Shown: piece after piece, positions 16,701-26,451 of the stretch
How the letters are laid out: the number at the start of each line of letters is the position of its first letter
Position numbering within the stretch: position 1 is the stretch's first letter
Source of the DNA: Arthrobacter alpinus
GTDB lineage: Bacteria > Actinomycetota > Actinomycetes > Actinomycetales > Micrococcaceae
Reading direction: 5' to 3'
NCBI RefSeq assembly: GCF_900105965.1
Contig: NZ_FNTV01000001.1
Coordinates: 1,736,001 to 1,800,000 of the forward strand
Length of the DNA stretch: 64,000 nt
Translations under genes and position numbers: made by a program
Notes under the pieces: generated by a model
Told to the model about the DNA's origin: nothing
The model's input: only the letters and a program-made list of their open reading frames with translations
Database searches by the model: none

Positions 16701-18407
16701 TTAGACCTCCAGCAGGCGGGTTGCGTTCTGGCGTGCCAAGGCGGCAGCAACCAGTCCGGCAAAGAGCGGGTGCGGCCGGGTGGGGCGCGAGCTCAATTCC
16801 GGGTGTGCCTGAGTGGACACGTAGTACGGGTGAACGCTGGCCGGCAGCTCAACGAACTCAACAAGCTTTCCGTCAGGTGAGGTTCCCGAGAACACCAGTC
16901 CCGCGGCGGCGATCTGATCGCGGTACTTGTTGTTCACCTCGTAACGGTGGCGGTGACGTTCGGAAACATCCGTGGTGCCGTAGGTCTTGGCTATAACCGA
17001 GCCCTCGGTAAGAACGGCCGGGTACAGGCCAAGACGCATGGTTCCGCCAAGGTCGCCCTTGCCGTCAACGATGTCCTGCTGCTCTTCCATCGTGGCGATG
17101 ACAGGGTAGGTGGGGTTGTCGTCGAACTCCGAGGAGGAGGCGCCTTCCAAACCAACCACGTTGCGTGCGTATTCGATGACCATGGTCTGCAGGCCAAGGC
17201 ACAGGCCAAGCGTGGGGATCTGGTTTTCGCGGGCGTACTTCAAGGCGCCGAGTTTTCCTTCGAGCCCACGAATGCCGAACCCGCCAGGAACACAGATGGC
17301 GTCAACGTCGGCCAATGACTTCTTGGCACCAGCTTCGGTGGCACACTCGTCCGAGGGAACCCAACGGATCTTGACCCGTGCAGCATTGGCGAAACCGCCC
17401 GCTCGCAAAGCCTCGGTAACCGAGAGGTAGGCATCGGGCAGGTCGATGTACTTGCCAACGAGAGCAATTTCAACGTGGTGAGCCGGGTTGTGAACAACCT
17501 CGAGAAGCTTGTCCCACTTGGTCCAGTCAACGTCCTTGAAGGACAGACCCAGTGCACGCACGATGTAGGAGTCCAGGCCCTGGGCATGCAGGGTCTTGGG
17601 GATGTCGTAGATGCTCGGTGCATCGGGGCAACCGATGACAGCTTCAACATCAACGTCGCAGGCACGGCCGATCTTGGCCATCATGGCCTCGGGAAGAACC
17701 CTGTCCGAACGCAGGATGATGGCGTCGGGCTGAATGCCCAAGGAGCGCAGCGCAGCAACAGAGTGCTGGGTGGGCTTGGTCTTCAGTTCCTGGGACGGGC
17801 CAATGTAGGGAACCAGTGAAACGTGAGCGAAGAACACGTTGTTGCGGCCCACGTCTTGGCGCACCTGGCGTGCGGACTCCATGAAGGGCTGGGATTCGAT
17901 GTCACCTACGGTGCCACCGATCTCGGTGATGATGACGTCGGGTGCGTTCTCGCCCTCGGCGGGCAGACGCATACGGCGCTTGATTTCATCGGTGATGTGC
18001 GGGATGACCTGCACAGTGTCACCCAAGTATTCGCCGCGGCGTTCCTTGGCGATAACCGTGGAGTAAACCTGGCCGGTTGTTACGTTGGCGGAGCCTTCCA
18101 AGTTTTCGTCGAGGAAGCGCTCGTAGTGGCCAATGTCCAGGTCGGTTTCGGCGCCATCGTCAGTGACGAAGACTTCACCGTGCTGGAAGGGATTCATTGT
18201 GCCTGGATCCACGTTGAGATAGGGATCAAGCTTTTGCATTGTGACCGAGAGTCCGCGTGCACGCAGCAGGTGACCGAGGCTGGAAGCCGTCAGACCCTTA
18301 CCGAGCGAGGACGCGACACCGCCGGTGACGAAGATGTGTTTGGTCGTCTTGGACTGACCACTGAACCGGGAATTTGATCGTTGCACCACGGAATTCGAGC
18401 CTATCAT
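16701..18407 (-). CDS. pyrG: CTP synthase
   Basis: 568 aa, glutamine-hydrolysing, makes CTP from UTP. N-terminal synthetase domain: [20 protein letters not shown] (from residue 26), then [21 protein letters not shown]-terminal glutaminase: [11 protein letters not shown], nucleophile Cys in [16 protein letters not shown] and the late His in AHPELSSRP. Full length, with about 20 extra residues at the N-terminus ([20 protein letters not shown]) that may be overlong by one alternative start. Followed without gap by the NUDIX gene. Confidence 0.97.
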   Translation of the reverse strand: MIGSNSVVQRSNSRFSGQSKTTKHIFVTGGVASSLGKGLTASSLGHLLRARGLSVTMQKLDPYLNVDPGTMNPFQHGEVFVTDDGAETDLDIGHYERFLDENLEGSANVTTGQVYSTVIAKERRGEYLGDTVQVIPHITDEIKRRMRLPAEGENAPDVIITEIGGTVGDIESQPFMESARQVRQDVGRNNVFFAHVSLVPYIGPSQELKTKPTQHSVAALRSLGIQPDAIILRSDRVLPEAMMAKIGRACDVDVEAVIGCPDAPSIYDIPKTLHAQGLDSYIVRALGLSFKDVDWTKWDKLLEVVHNPAHHVEIALVGKYIDLPDAYLSVTEALRAGGFANAARVKIRWVPSDECATEAGAKKSLADVDAICVPGGFGIRGLEGKLGALKYARENQIPTLGLCLGLQTMVIEYARNVVGLEGASSSEFDDNPTYPVIATMEEQQDIVDGKGDLGGTMRLGLYPAVLTEGSVIAKTYGTTDVSERHRHRYEVNNKYRDQIAAAGLVFSGTSPDGKLVEFVELPASVHPYYVSTQAHPELSSRPTRPHPLFAGLVAAALARQNATRLLEV

Positions 18408-18467
18408 CTAATGAGCCAATAAACGTTGCTGCTCGGTACTTAATTTATGACTGAGACCAACAACAAA

Positions 18468-20195
18468 CTACCGCTGCGGACGCACCGCCTGGGCCAGCAA
18501 TTCCTTGGCGTGAGCCTGTGCTGTCGCCGAATCTTCCTGTCCTGCCAGCATTCTGGCCAGTTCTACGACGCGTTCCTCGTAGCTCAAAAGCCGCACATTG
18601 CTGGTGGTTATTCCTGTTGAGTTTTTACTCACAGAACTCTTGGTCACAAGGATGTGCTGGTCCGCAAAGGCGGCAACCTGCGGCAGGTGCGTGACCACCA
18701 GAACCTGCACGTGTTCGGCGAGCATGGCCAAGCGCCGCCCGATTTCCACGGCTGCCTTGCCGCCCACACCCGAGTCAACTTCATCGAAAACAAAGGTGGG
18801 GACGGGGTCCACTGCCGCCAGGACCACTTCCAGCGCAAGCATCACGCGTGAGAGCTCGCCGCCGGAGGCACCCTTGCCCAACGGGCGCGGTGAGGCCCCA
18901 GCATGAGGCGCCAGCAGGAAGGCGATCTCGTCCTCGCCGTGGATGCTGCGCTCTGCAGTGTTGATGTCAATGACCAGCTTGGCGTCCGGCATGGCCAGGG
19001 CCTTTAGTTCAGCACTGACGGCCTTCGAGAGCTTGTCCGCGGCTTTCTTGCGCAGAGAGGTAACCTCGGCAGCCAACACCCCCAACTCGGCCAGGGCGGC
19101 CACTTCCTCGGCCTCGAGCGATTCGATCCGCCCGGAATCATCACTCAACTCGTTCAGGCGCACCCGGGCCGTGTCAGCCCACTCGATGACCTCATCGATA
19201 CTGGGGGCATACTTGCGCACCAGCACGGCCAGCTCTCCGCGGCGATCTTCAACCTCGGCCAACCGCCCGGGACCGTCGGAGTCCAGGGAGGTTGCGTAAC
19301 TGGCCAGGTCTCTGGCGATATCGGCCAGAAGAAAGCCCACCTCGGAGAGGCGTTTGGTGGTCTGCGTCAACTCTTCATCGGCGTCCGCAACACTTTCCAC
19401 CAACCGTTTTGCTGTGTCAACAAGGCCGGCGGCGTCCACACCGTCACCGTAGTCGGCGGCGCTTAGTGCCTCATGTGCACCCAAGGTTGCCTTGCGCAGT
19501 TCCTCAACGTTTCCCAGCTTGACGGCTTGGGCTTTGAGGAGCTCATCCTCGGACGGCAGTGGATCAACTGCGTCAATCTCGGCTAGCGCCGTGGTCAGCG
19601 AATCAGCCTCCCGCAACCGTTCCCGGCTTTCCGATCGCAACTGGGCAAGTTCAGCCTGCACGGTCCGCCAACGCTCAAAAACGCCGCGGTAGCTGGCAAG
19701 TTTCGCGGAAAAGCCCTTATTGGCCTCGGCCGCGAACTTGTCCAGGGCGGCACGCTGGGCGGAAGGATTCTTGAGCCGGATTTGGTCCGATTGCCCGTGC
19801 ACAGCAACCAGGGCCTCCCCCAGCTCATTGAGGACTCCGATGGGAGCGCTGCGTCCGCCCACATGGGCCCGACTGCGGCCATCGGCGTTGACGGTGCGGG
19901 CCAGAATAAGCTGCGCTCCGCCGTCGAACTCATCAATATCCGCGCCGGCCTCCACGGCTCTCAAGAGAGCCGTGTGGCCTTTCGGCAGTGTCAGCGTTGC
20001 CTCCGCTGACGCGCTCTTGGCACCGTTGCGAACGGACCCGGCGTCTGCCCGGTTACCCAGCAAAAGTCCGACGGCGGTGACCACCATGGTCTTGCCGGCG
20101 CCGGTTTCGCCGCTGACGACACTCAGGCCAGGGCCCAGCGGAAGCGTGGATTCGGAGATAACACCCAAATCCCGGATGCGGATTTCTTCGATCAT
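18468..20195 (-). CDS. recN: DNA repair protein RecN
   Basis: 575-aa SMC-like ATPase for double-strand break repair. Walker A GETGAGKT at about 30-37, a long coiled-coil region rich in Ala, Glu and Leu in the middle, then the ABC signature GASGGELSR and Walker B PTFVFDEVDSGVGG, with VTHLPQVAAFADQH. The ATG shares its A with the last base of the nadK stop (TAATG), so the two are coupled. The usual actinobacterial neighbours nadK and tlyA lie directly upstream. Confidence 0.96.
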   Translation of the reverse strand: MIEEIRIRDLGVISESTLPLGPGLSVVSGETGAGKTMVVTAVGLLLGNRADAGSVRNGAKSASAEATLTLPKGHTALLRAVEAGADIDEFDGGAQLILARTVNADGRSRAHVGGRSAPIGVLNELGEALVAVHGQSDQIRLKNPSAQRAALDKFAAEANKGFSAKLASYRGVFERWRTVQAELAQLRSESRERLREADSLTTALAEIDAVDPLPSEDELLKAQAVKLGNVEELRKATLGAHEALSAADYGDGVDAAGLVDTAKRLVESVADADEELTQTTKRLSEVGFLLADIARDLASYATSLDSDGPGRLAEVEDRRGELAVLVRKYAPSIDEVIEWADTARVRLNELSDDSGRIESLEAEEVAALAELGVLAAEVTSLRKKAADKLSKAVSAELKALAMPDAKLVIDINTAERSIHGEDEIAFLLAPHAGASPRPLGKGASGGELSRVMLALEVVLAAVDPVPTFVFDEVDSGVGGKAAVEIGRRLAMLAEHVQVLVVTHLPQVAAFADQHILVTKSSVSKNSTGITTSNVRLLSYEERVVELARMLAGQEDSATAQAHAKELLAQAVRPQR

Positions 20196-21268
20196 TAGCG
20201 CTCCTCCCCATAGAAGGCGGTGGTGCCGGAGTACGTGGTCTCTTGCGGCGGGATGGTTAGATCGGGCACGGGTGGAACGGGCCCTGCGGGAGGTCCCTCA
20301 AGTGCGGTCTTGGGTTTGGGCGTCTTGATGATGGGCAGCTGGGTGGTTGGCGTCGGAGACACCTCTTCCGCCGGTCCCCGCCAGCCTTGCACGGGGAGCT
20401 CAAATTTTCGCACCAACCGTTCGGAGAACGGTGACTGCTGCGTCCTGGCCAAATTAACCGGCTTGCTCGAGCGAGTCACCTCAATCCGAGACCCTGGCAA
20501 CAGGTCAACCGTGCGCCGTCCGTCGCACCAAATCACTCCGGAGGCGCCATTGCGGCTGAGAACCTCCACAGCCAAGGTCGAGGATGGTGAGACCACCAAC
20601 GGCTTGGCAAAAAGGGCGTGCGCGCTGATGGGGACCATGAGCAAAGCCTCAACACCGGGCCACACCACGGGGCCACCAGCAGAAAAGGCATAAGCAGTGG
20701 AGCCTGTGGGGGTGGCCATGACAACGCCATCGCAGCCGAAGGAGGTCAGGGGTCGGCCATCGACTTCGGTAACAACCTCGATCATGCGTTCGCGGTTGCC
20801 TTTTTCCAGGGCAACTTCATTCAAGGCCCAGGTGTGCGCCACTACCTTGCCGGCAACTTTCACCACCACATCCAGGCACATGCGTTCCTCAACCGAGTAC
20901 TTGCGCTGGACCACGGCCGCGACCGTTTGGATGAGCTCTTCGCGTTCGCTTTCAGCCAAGAAGCCTACGTGGCCCAGGTTCACGCCCAGCAGCGGAACAT
21001 CATATTCGCGAACAATTTCGGCGGCTCGCAGAATGGTGCCATCACCACCAAGGACCATGACAAGCTCAATGTCAGCCAGCGTGACATCCCGGCCAAGGAT
21101 CTCCATTTTGACGCCGGAGACACCCAAGTAACCTGTCATATCAGCCAATTCCTCGGCGTACATGACGGGGACAATATTGTTTGCATGAAGCTCAACGCAC
21201 GCCTCGAGGGCTGCAAGCATCGATTCTTCACGACCTGTGTGGGCCAGAATCAAGACGCGCCGTGTCAT
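20195..21268 (-). CDS. nadK: NAD kinase with an extended proline-rich C-terminus
   Basis: 357 aa. Phosphorylates NAD to NADP. The GGDG motif is in VLGGDGTILRAAE, the NE/D motif in NLGHVGFLAE, and the conserved TGSTAYAFSAGGP follows. The core ends near residue 290; the last 65 residues (PTPTTQLPIIKTPKPK onward) are Pro- and Thr-rich and probably disordered, which is longer than most NAD kinases. I chose the ATG at 21268 because GAGGAAA lies about 9 bases before it; the ATG pair at 21283-21286 lacks such a site. Confidence 0.95.
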   Translation of the reverse strand: MTRRVLILAHTGREESMLAALEACVELHANNIVPVMYAEELADMTGYLGVSGVKMEILGRDVTLADIELVMVLGGDGTILRAAEIVREYDVPLLGVNLGHVGFLAESEREELIQTVAAVVQRKYSVEERMCLDVVVKVAGKVVAHTWALNEVALEKGNRERMIEVVTEVDGRPLTSFGCDGVVMATPTGSTAYAFSAGGPVVWPGVEALLMVPISAHALFAKPLVVSPSSTLAVEVLSRNGASGVIWCDGRRTVDLLPGSRIEVTRSSKPVNLARTQQSPFSERLVRKFELPVQGWRGPAEEVSPTPTTQLPIIKTPKPKTALEGPPAGPVPPVPDLTIPPQETTYSGTTAFYGEER

Positions 21269-21357
21269 GTGCTGTTTCCTCATCATGTTGATTGCGAACC
21301 TGCCGGAAGCTGATCCACCGCTAGCAGGACATCATGGCAAGAGCGCCTCATGCAAGC

Positions 21358-22182
21358 TTATGGCCAGAGCTGGGCCAAGAGCTTATCCACCGCACCGTCA
21401 TCTTCTTCCATGCTGCCTTGCCCTTTGATCTTATGCGCAGGCTCTGACACGACACGCGTGGCGAGCAGGAAATACTCCACGTTTCCCTCCTGGCCAGGCA
21501 GGGAGCTGGTCCCAATTCCGTCCAAGGAGAGGCCGTTGGCAACGGCTGATTGCGCCACCAGGGCGACGGCCCGGCGTCGTTCATTCTCGCTACTGACAAC
21601 TCCGGTCCGGGCCAAATTGTCCTTGCCTACCTCAAATTGCGGTTTGACCATGAGCAGCAGTTCACCGCCTGGCTTGGTGGCAAGAGTCAACGGGGCCATG
21701 ACCTTGGTCAGGGAAATAAAGGAAAGGTCGCAGACGGTGAGGTCGGCGAGAGCGCCCACATCGCCGGGCTGCATATAACGGATGTTGAGGCCCTCGTGGA
21801 CTTCTACCCGCGGATCGTGCCGCAGGGAATCCACCAATTGGTCGTGTCCCACGTCGACGGCGGCAACGCTGACCGCTCCCCTGCGCAGCAATACGTCGGT
21901 GAATCCGCCTGTTGAGGCGCCGGCGTCGAGGCAGCGTTTTCCTGCCACGGTAATCTGGGAAAAGTGGTCAAGTGCGCCGGCAAGTTTGTGCCCGGCGCGC
22001 GAGACGTAGTCCTCTTCGTGTCCGGGAAGCACCTCGAGAACACTGTCGGCATCCACGGGGAGGGCGGACTTGGTGGTGGGGTTGCCTGCAACTGTGACGC
22101 GGCCGGCCTTGATGAAGGTTGCCGCGACCGTGCGTGAACGTGCCAGCCCTCGGTTGACGAGTTCCTGATCAAGACGGGTCAT
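21358..22182 (-). CDS. tlyA: TlyA family rRNA 2'-O-methyltransferase
   Basis: 274 aa. S4 RNA-binding domain in the first 60 residues (RLDQELVNRGLARSRTVA), then an FtsJ-like methyltransferase domain with SAM motif DAGASTGGFTDVLLRRGA and LTVCDLSFISLTKV. TlyA methylates cytidines in 16S and 23S rRNA and in mycobacteria governs capreomycin sensitivity. The start overlaps the preceding small gene (ATGA). Confidence 0.94.
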   Translation of the reverse strand: MTRLDQELVNRGLARSRTVAATFIKAGRVTVAGNPTTKSALPVDADSVLEVLPGHEEDYVSRAGHKLAGALDHFSQITVAGKRCLDAGASTGGFTDVLLRRGAVSVAAVDVGHDQLVDSLRHDPRVEVHEGLNIRYMQPGDVGALADLTVCDLSFISLTKVMAPLTLATKPGGELLLMVKPQFEVGKDNLARTGVVSSENERRRAVALVAQSAVANGLSLDGIGTSSLPGQEGNVEYFLLATRVVSEPAHKIKGQGSMEEDDGAVDKLLAQLWP

Positions 22183-22385
22183 GATGCGGCTCCGCTCAGG
22201 TGCGTTTGGGGGTCAGTGTTGAGCTCCTGTTCGAGCCCAGCAAGGACGGAAGAATAGAATGCTTTATGCTCATCGGCCGGCAATTGAGCCGTCTGAGCAG
22301 CCATCGCGATCAAGGCATCAACGCCCTGATCGCCCGTAGGCAGGGACTTTTCAGTTCCTGCCCCGGGCTCCCGTGGAACGGTCAT
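22179..22385 (-). CDS. Small conserved hypothetical protein between HAD phosphatase and tlyA genes
   Basis: 68 aa, function unknown. The reading frame is open further upstream, but the ATG at 22385 overlaps the HAD gene stop (ATGA) and yields MTVPREPGAGTEKS; the C-terminal half (ALIAMAAQTAQLPADEHKAF) is a predicted helix. A short gene occupies the same slot in other actinobacteria (for example between the HAD gene and tlyA in Mycobacterium), which supports it being real. No motif suggests a role. Confidence 0.7.
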   Translation of the reverse strand: MTVPREPGAGTEKSLPTGDQGVDALIAMAAQTAQLPADEHKAFYSSVLAGLEQELNTDPQTHLSGAAS

Positions 22386-23392
22386 GGCAGCTCTGTGTGC
22401 CAGCTGATGACCGGATTGGTCTCGGTTGAGGACTCGGGCACAAAGGCCCACCAGGCGGCACAGGCGGCCCGCCATGAATCAACATCCTCCGGACTCCCGG
22501 CGATATGCATGGTTGTCTCCCCCGATTCGGCAACCTCAACGGTCGCGGCAGCGTCACCACAGGTGACCTCCGCGCCGTCGTGCACTATCGAGGGGTACGG
22601 CTGGTAAAGGTCCGGCAGCGTGGGGATGATGAATCCCGGGCGCTGGGCCGTGCAGGCACGCAAGGCCGTTGCACCGGAATCCACGCCGGTCAATACCAAA
22701 GCGGTTGCCATCCCGGCGTTGTTGCCACCGAGAATGTCCGTGTCCAGCCGGTCGCCGACCACCAGCGCGGCCGTGGCCCCGAGGCGGTTGGCGGCAGTAT
22801 GGAATAGCGGCGCCTCCGGCTTGCCCGCCACCAAGGGATCATGGGCGACGGCGGCACGCACCACCGCGACAAGGCTCCCGTTTCCGGGGGCGATCCCGCG
22901 TTCACGGGGAATCGTCATGTCAGTGTTGGTGGCAATCCAGAGAGCCCCGGCGTTGATGGCGTACGAGGCCTCGGCCAAATCGGCCCAGCCCAGCGTCGGT
23001 TCGAAACCCTGAATGACTACCTCCGGGGCGTCAAGGGCGCTTTCAACAACCTTCATGCCCAAGGCCTGAACTTCTTGAGCCAGCGCGGCACTACCGGTGA
23101 CAAGCACCTTCGTGCCCTGAGGGAACTTCTGTGCCAACAGGGCAGCACCTGCCTGGGCAGAGCTGACAACTTGATCGTCGTCAGCAGGGGCACCCAGTTC
23201 ACGCAGGTGAGCTGCGACCTGCGCTGGCGTGCGTGAGGCATTATTCGTCACGTACGCCAGCTTCACGTTGACTCCTTCAAGGGCGTTCAACGCTTCGATC
23301 GCACCCGGTATGGCGTGGGGGCCGGCGTAAACTACACCATCCAGATCAGCCAGTACCGCGTCAAAATCAGTCAGCAACGTTTTAGTTGTCAC
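22382..23392 (-). CDS. HAD-IIA family phosphatase (NagD-like)
   Basis: 336 aa. HAD motif I DLDGVVYAGPHAIPGA with the Asp-x-Asp nucleophile pair, motif II VTNNASRTP, motif III/IV KPEAPLFHTAA and VVGDRLDTDILGG. NagD-type cap placement marks the IIA group, which dephosphorylates sugar phosphates, glycerol phosphate or PLP. The start is uncertain: the GTG at 23392 overlaps the end of the upstream gene by 11 bp and begins 8 residues before conserved sequence, but no clear ribosome site precedes it. The open frame extends to a TTG at 23485 within the upstream gene. Confidence 0.88.
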   Translation of the reverse strand: MTTKTLLTDFDAVLADLDGVVYAGPHAIPGAIEALNALEGVNVKLAYVTNNASRTPAQVAAHLRELGAPADDDQVVSSAQAGAALLAQKFPQGTKVLVTGSAALAQEVQALGMKVVESALDAPEVVIQGFEPTLGWADLAEASYAINAGALWIATNTDMTIPRERGIAPGNGSLVAVVRAAVAHDPLVAGKPEAPLFHTAANRLGATAALVVGDRLDTDILGGNNAGMATALVLTGVDSGATALRACTAQRPGFIIPTLPDLYQPYPSIVHDGAEVTCGDAAATVEVAESGETTMHIAGSPEDVDSWRAACAAWWAFVPESSTETNPVISWHTELP

Positions 23393-25622
23393 TGTGATTG
23401 TGCTGGTCAGAATCCTCGTCTTCCGAGGCGGCGGACTCTTCTTCTTCGGCGCTGTCCGAATCGGACTCTGCGTCATCTGATTCAAAGTAGGAGGACTCGA
23501 CGTCGTCCACGTTTGTCTCGTCCTCTTCCTGAGTATCGCCCAAGGTGAGTTCGGCAGCTGCGGCGATGTCGGCGTCGTTCATCACGGGCGCAACAGGTGC
23601 GGCCATGACGTCGGAAACGCGAACACGCGGGGCATCCAAGGGGATGTCGTCATCGTCACCGAGATCCATGATGATCTGGTCGGTGCCCTCATCGATGCCC
23701 AAGGCTTCCTCGGCCACCAATGCCTGGTGCTCCCAGGTCTTGGCTTCATCCTTGCGGCCCGCAGCGCGCAGAACCATGCCGTAAGCACGGAACAGTCGCG
23801 GGCTGAAGGAGAAAGCGCGGTTGATGTCCAACTGCGGAATCTCGAGTGCGGACAGGGCCGCATCCATCTCGCCCAGGTCGCCACGGGCGCCTGATTCAAC
23901 AATGGCCAGTTCAACCTTGCCAGCGGTGTCCAATGTTGCGGCATCCTCAGACTTGATCAGATCAAGTGCGCGGTCCGGACGGCCAAGGCCGCGTTCGCAA
24001 TCGGCCATGAGCGGCAGGTGCGCGTTGGAACCACTGATGCGGCGGTAGGTGCGGAGTTCGCGAAGTGCTTCACCGTACTTGCCGGCGGCGTAAGCCGTCA
24101 TGGCAACAGCTTCACGAACACAGGCCAGACGGCCACCGCGACGGCTTGCGGCCAGCGCATGCTCGAAGGCAACTTCCGGAACGAAATCGATCAAGCGGCC
24201 GGCCATGACCAGGTGCTTGGAAACCCACTCGTTGTTGCGCTCATCCAAAATACGCAGCTGGGCGCGGGTTACCTTGTCCAGTTCCTGACCAGTTACATCG
24301 GGATCGATTTCCGGCGAACGCTCACGGTCGGGGCGGTTGGAGCTGCGCAGGTCGGCAGCGTTGCGCTCCGGAGCCGTGCGGGGACCCGTGCTGGAGCCAC
24401 GGTCATCGCGGCCGCGGGCCGGGCGGTCGTTGCTGCGTGCGGGACGAGCGTCACGGTCTCCGAATGAACGGGCACCTTGGGCGCCGCGGTCATCGCGTGA
24501 ACCGTAGGAAGGACGATCGCCCGACGGGCGGTCGTTGCTGCGTGCCGGACGGTCACCGTATGACGGGCGGTCGCCTGACGGACGACCACCCTGTGCACCG
24601 CGGTCGTCGCGGTTGCCATACGGACGGTCGTTGCTACGTGCCGGACGGTCACCGTATGACGGGCGGTCGCCTGACGGACGACCACCCTGTGCACCGCGGT
24701 CGTCGCGGTTGCCATACGGACGGTCGTTGCTACGTGCCGGACGGTCACCGTATGACGGGCGGTCGTTGCTGCGTGCCGGACGGTCACCGTATGAGGGTCG
24801 GTCGCCTGAAGGACGGCCACCCTGGCCACCGCGGTCGTCGCGGTTGCCATAGGGGCGGTCGTTGCTGCGTGCGGGACGGTCACCGTATGAGGGTCGGTCG
24901 TTGCTGCGTGCGGGACGGTCGCCGTATGAAGGGCGGTCGCCTGAAGGACGACCACCCTGTGCGCCACGGTCGTCGCGGTTGCCATAGGGGCGGTCGTTGC
25001 TGCGTGCCGGACGGTCGCCGTATGAAGGACGGTCGTTGCTGCGTGCCGGACGGTCGCCGTATGAGGGTCGGTCGTTGCTGCGTGCCGGACGGTCGCCGTA
25101 TGAGGGTCGGTCGCCTGAAGGACGGCCACCCTGGCCACCGCGGTCGTCGCGGTTGCCATAGGGGCGGTCGTTGCTGCGTGCCGGACGGTCGCCTGAAGGA
25201 CGGCCACCCTGGCCACCGCGGTCATCACGTGAACCGTAGGAAGGACGGTCTCCCGAAGGGCGACCACCCTGGCCACCGCGGTTGTCGCGGTCGCCAAAGG
25301 GCTTGCGATCTTCACGGCGTCCATTGACCATGGGACGGTCTGCGCTGCGGTTATTGCGGTCACCGAAAGCGGGACGGTCACCACCGGAGCGGGCCGGCCG
25401 ATCGTCGCGGTTGCCGTAAGCGGGACGGTCACCTGACGGGCGGCCACCCTGGCCACCGCGGTTGTCGCGGTCGCCAAAGGAGCGGGCGGGTCGATCAGAG
25501 TAGGGACGCGCCGTCTGGCGGTCGTTAGTGGGAGGACGTTCGGTGTAAGGACGGTCGTTGCCACCCTTGTTGTCGCGTCCGCGAGAATTATCCTCGCGCT
25601 TTCCTTCGTAATGCTCAGCCAT
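23382..25622 (-). CDS. Repeat-expanded R/G/D-rich protein with TPR-like C-terminal half
   Basis: 746 aa. Residues about 1-435 are low-complexity Arg, Asp, Gly, Pro and Ser repeats; the main unit is 32 residues (96 bp), starting PYGNRDDRGAQGGRPSGDRP, with 13-residue insertions of RPSYGDRPARSND. Residues about 440-660 are helical and TPR-like (KYGEALRELRTYRRISGSN; GRPDRALDLI). The last 80 are acidic (DDAESDSDSAEEEESAASED). By position it corresponds to the Rv1691-type protein of mycobacteria, which is annotated only as hypothetical. I chose the ATG at 25622 (MAEHYEGKRED). The opposite charges of the two ends and the RGG-like repeats suggest RNA binding or condensate formation; this is inference. 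Confidence 0.85.
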   Translation of the reverse strand: MAEHYEGKREDNSRGRDNKGGNDRPYTERPPTNDRQTARPYSDRPARSFGDRDNRGGQGGRPSGDRPAYGNRDDRPARSGGDRPAFGDRNNRSADRPMVNGRREDRKPFGDRDNRGGQGGRPSGDRPSYGSRDDRGGQGGRPSGDRPARSNDRPYGNRDDRGGQGGRPSGDRPSYGDRPARSNDRPSYGDRPARSNDRPSYGDRPARSNDRPYGNRDDRGAQGGRPSGDRPSYGDRPARSNDRPSYGDRPARSNDRPYGNRDDRGGQGGRPSGDRPSYGDRPARSNDRPSYGDRPARSNDRPYGNRDDRGAQGGRPSGDRPSYGDRPARSNDRPYGNRDDRGAQGGRPSGDRPSYGDRPARSNDRPSGDRPSYGSRDDRGAQGARSFGDRDARPARSNDRPARGRDDRGSSTGPRTAPERNAADLRSSNRPDRERSPEIDPDVTGQELDKVTRAQLRILDERNNEWVSKHLVMAGRLIDFVPEVAFEHALAASRRGGRLACVREAVAMTAYAAGKYGEALRELRTYRRISGSNAHLPLMADCERGLGRPDRALDLIKSEDAATLDTAGKVELAIVESGARGDLGEMDAALSALEIPQLDINRAFSFSPRLFRAYGMVLRAAGRKDEAKTWEHQALVAEEALGIDEGTDQIIMDLGDDDDIPLDAPRVRVSDVMAAPVAPVMNDADIAAAAELTLGDTQEEDETNVDDVESSYFESDDAESDSDSAEEEESAASEDEDSDQHNHSDN
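24430..25510 (-). repeat. In-frame tandem repeat tract inside the R/G/D-rich gene
   Basis: Imperfect tandem DNA repeats with a 96-bp main unit (for example 24624-24719 nearly repeats the 96 bases before it) broken up by 39-bp subunits. All unit lengths are multiples of three, so the frame is kept when copies are gained or lost. The high identity of neighbouring copies suggests recent expansion. Confidence 0.9.
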
Positions 25623-25726
25623 GCCGACTCCTAAACCTTCGAGCGCACTAACTGGCACAGTAACAGCCGCTCTTCACTATTGATGTTCTTCGAAAAATCT
25701 CTGGACGCATTGGTCCATCTACCAGT

Positions 25727-26215
25727 CTAGTCGAGCTTGGCGGCTCCACCCATGAATCTGGCGTATCTGGCCAAGATGAGTGCCCAATCACAGATAAATA
25801 CGTTATCCGAGTCACTTTCGGAGCTCAATGCACGCTCACAACGGATTGTCACGCGGGTCAGGCCTCCGTCGGCAACATCAAAATGGATCTCAACGTCCGA
25901 AGTTCCCAGTTCTTCGCTTCCCAATGTCCAGTGAAGTCGGATGAACCCAGGTGAGTCCCACTCCTGAATTTCCGCCCAAACCATCTCATCTCCGTCTTCT
26001 GATTCTTCGACCAGATGATCACGAAGGATCGCAACATGGCTCCCTTCACCGAACACGCTCAGTTCTGCCACCGGCCACCAGAGATGCACAGCATCAGTGA
26101 AGCCATCAAAGGCCTGATCCTGCGGTACATCGATGACCACCGAATCTTCGTAGGGCTTAGCATCCAGAGGTGACACATAGTCGGGCTCATGGGCATGGGA
26201 AAAAAGATTCTGCAT
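25727..26215 (-). CDS. SRPBCC (AHSA1-like) domain protein
   Basis: 162 aa. The fold is suggested by DVPQDQAFDGFTDAVHLWWP near the start, the strand EIQEWDSPGFIRLHWTLG in the middle and a C-terminal helix CDWALILARYARFMGG, a pattern of the activator-of-Hsp90-ATPase-like/START superfamily. Ligand and role unknown. It is a single gene between the repeat-rich protein gene and the rRNA operon, with no neighbour hinting at function. Confidence 0.65.
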   Translation of the reverse strand: MQNLFSHAHEPDYVSPLDAKPYEDSVVIDVPQDQAFDGFTDAVHLWWPVAELSVFGEGSHVAILRDHLVEESEDGDEMVWAEIQEWDSPGFIRLHWTLGSEELGTSDVEIHFDVADGGLTRVTIRCERALSSESDSDNVFICDWALILARYARFMGGAAKLD

Positions 26216-26451
26216 CCGCCAACCTTACTCCTGAACCAGGTCAAATATTCTTCCCCGGAGACCAGCGGGATGTATCGCTACAGCCATCAGTCGCCATGGG
26301 ATGCGATTCCTCACACGGCATGTGGCCTTCTGAACTCTGGCCGGTGTCCCGGGCGCTTGGCCGACACATGGGTCTTTAAGCATGTGTGGCCACCTGGTGG
26401 CGGGTGGTCGTTGGGTGGTGGTGGGTTTGGTGTTTTGTTTGTTAAGTGAGG

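Noticed and set aside
24430..25510. CRISPR-like direct repeats
   Set aside because: Units are contiguous and coding, with no unique spacers; they translate into an ordered protein repeat.
24293..25564. Long overlapping reading frames on both strands in the repeat tract (423 aa minus, 296 aa plus)
   Set aside because: They arise because repeat units are multiples of three and stop-poor in several frames; only the frame ending at 23382 continues into a conserved-looking helical domain and acidic tail.
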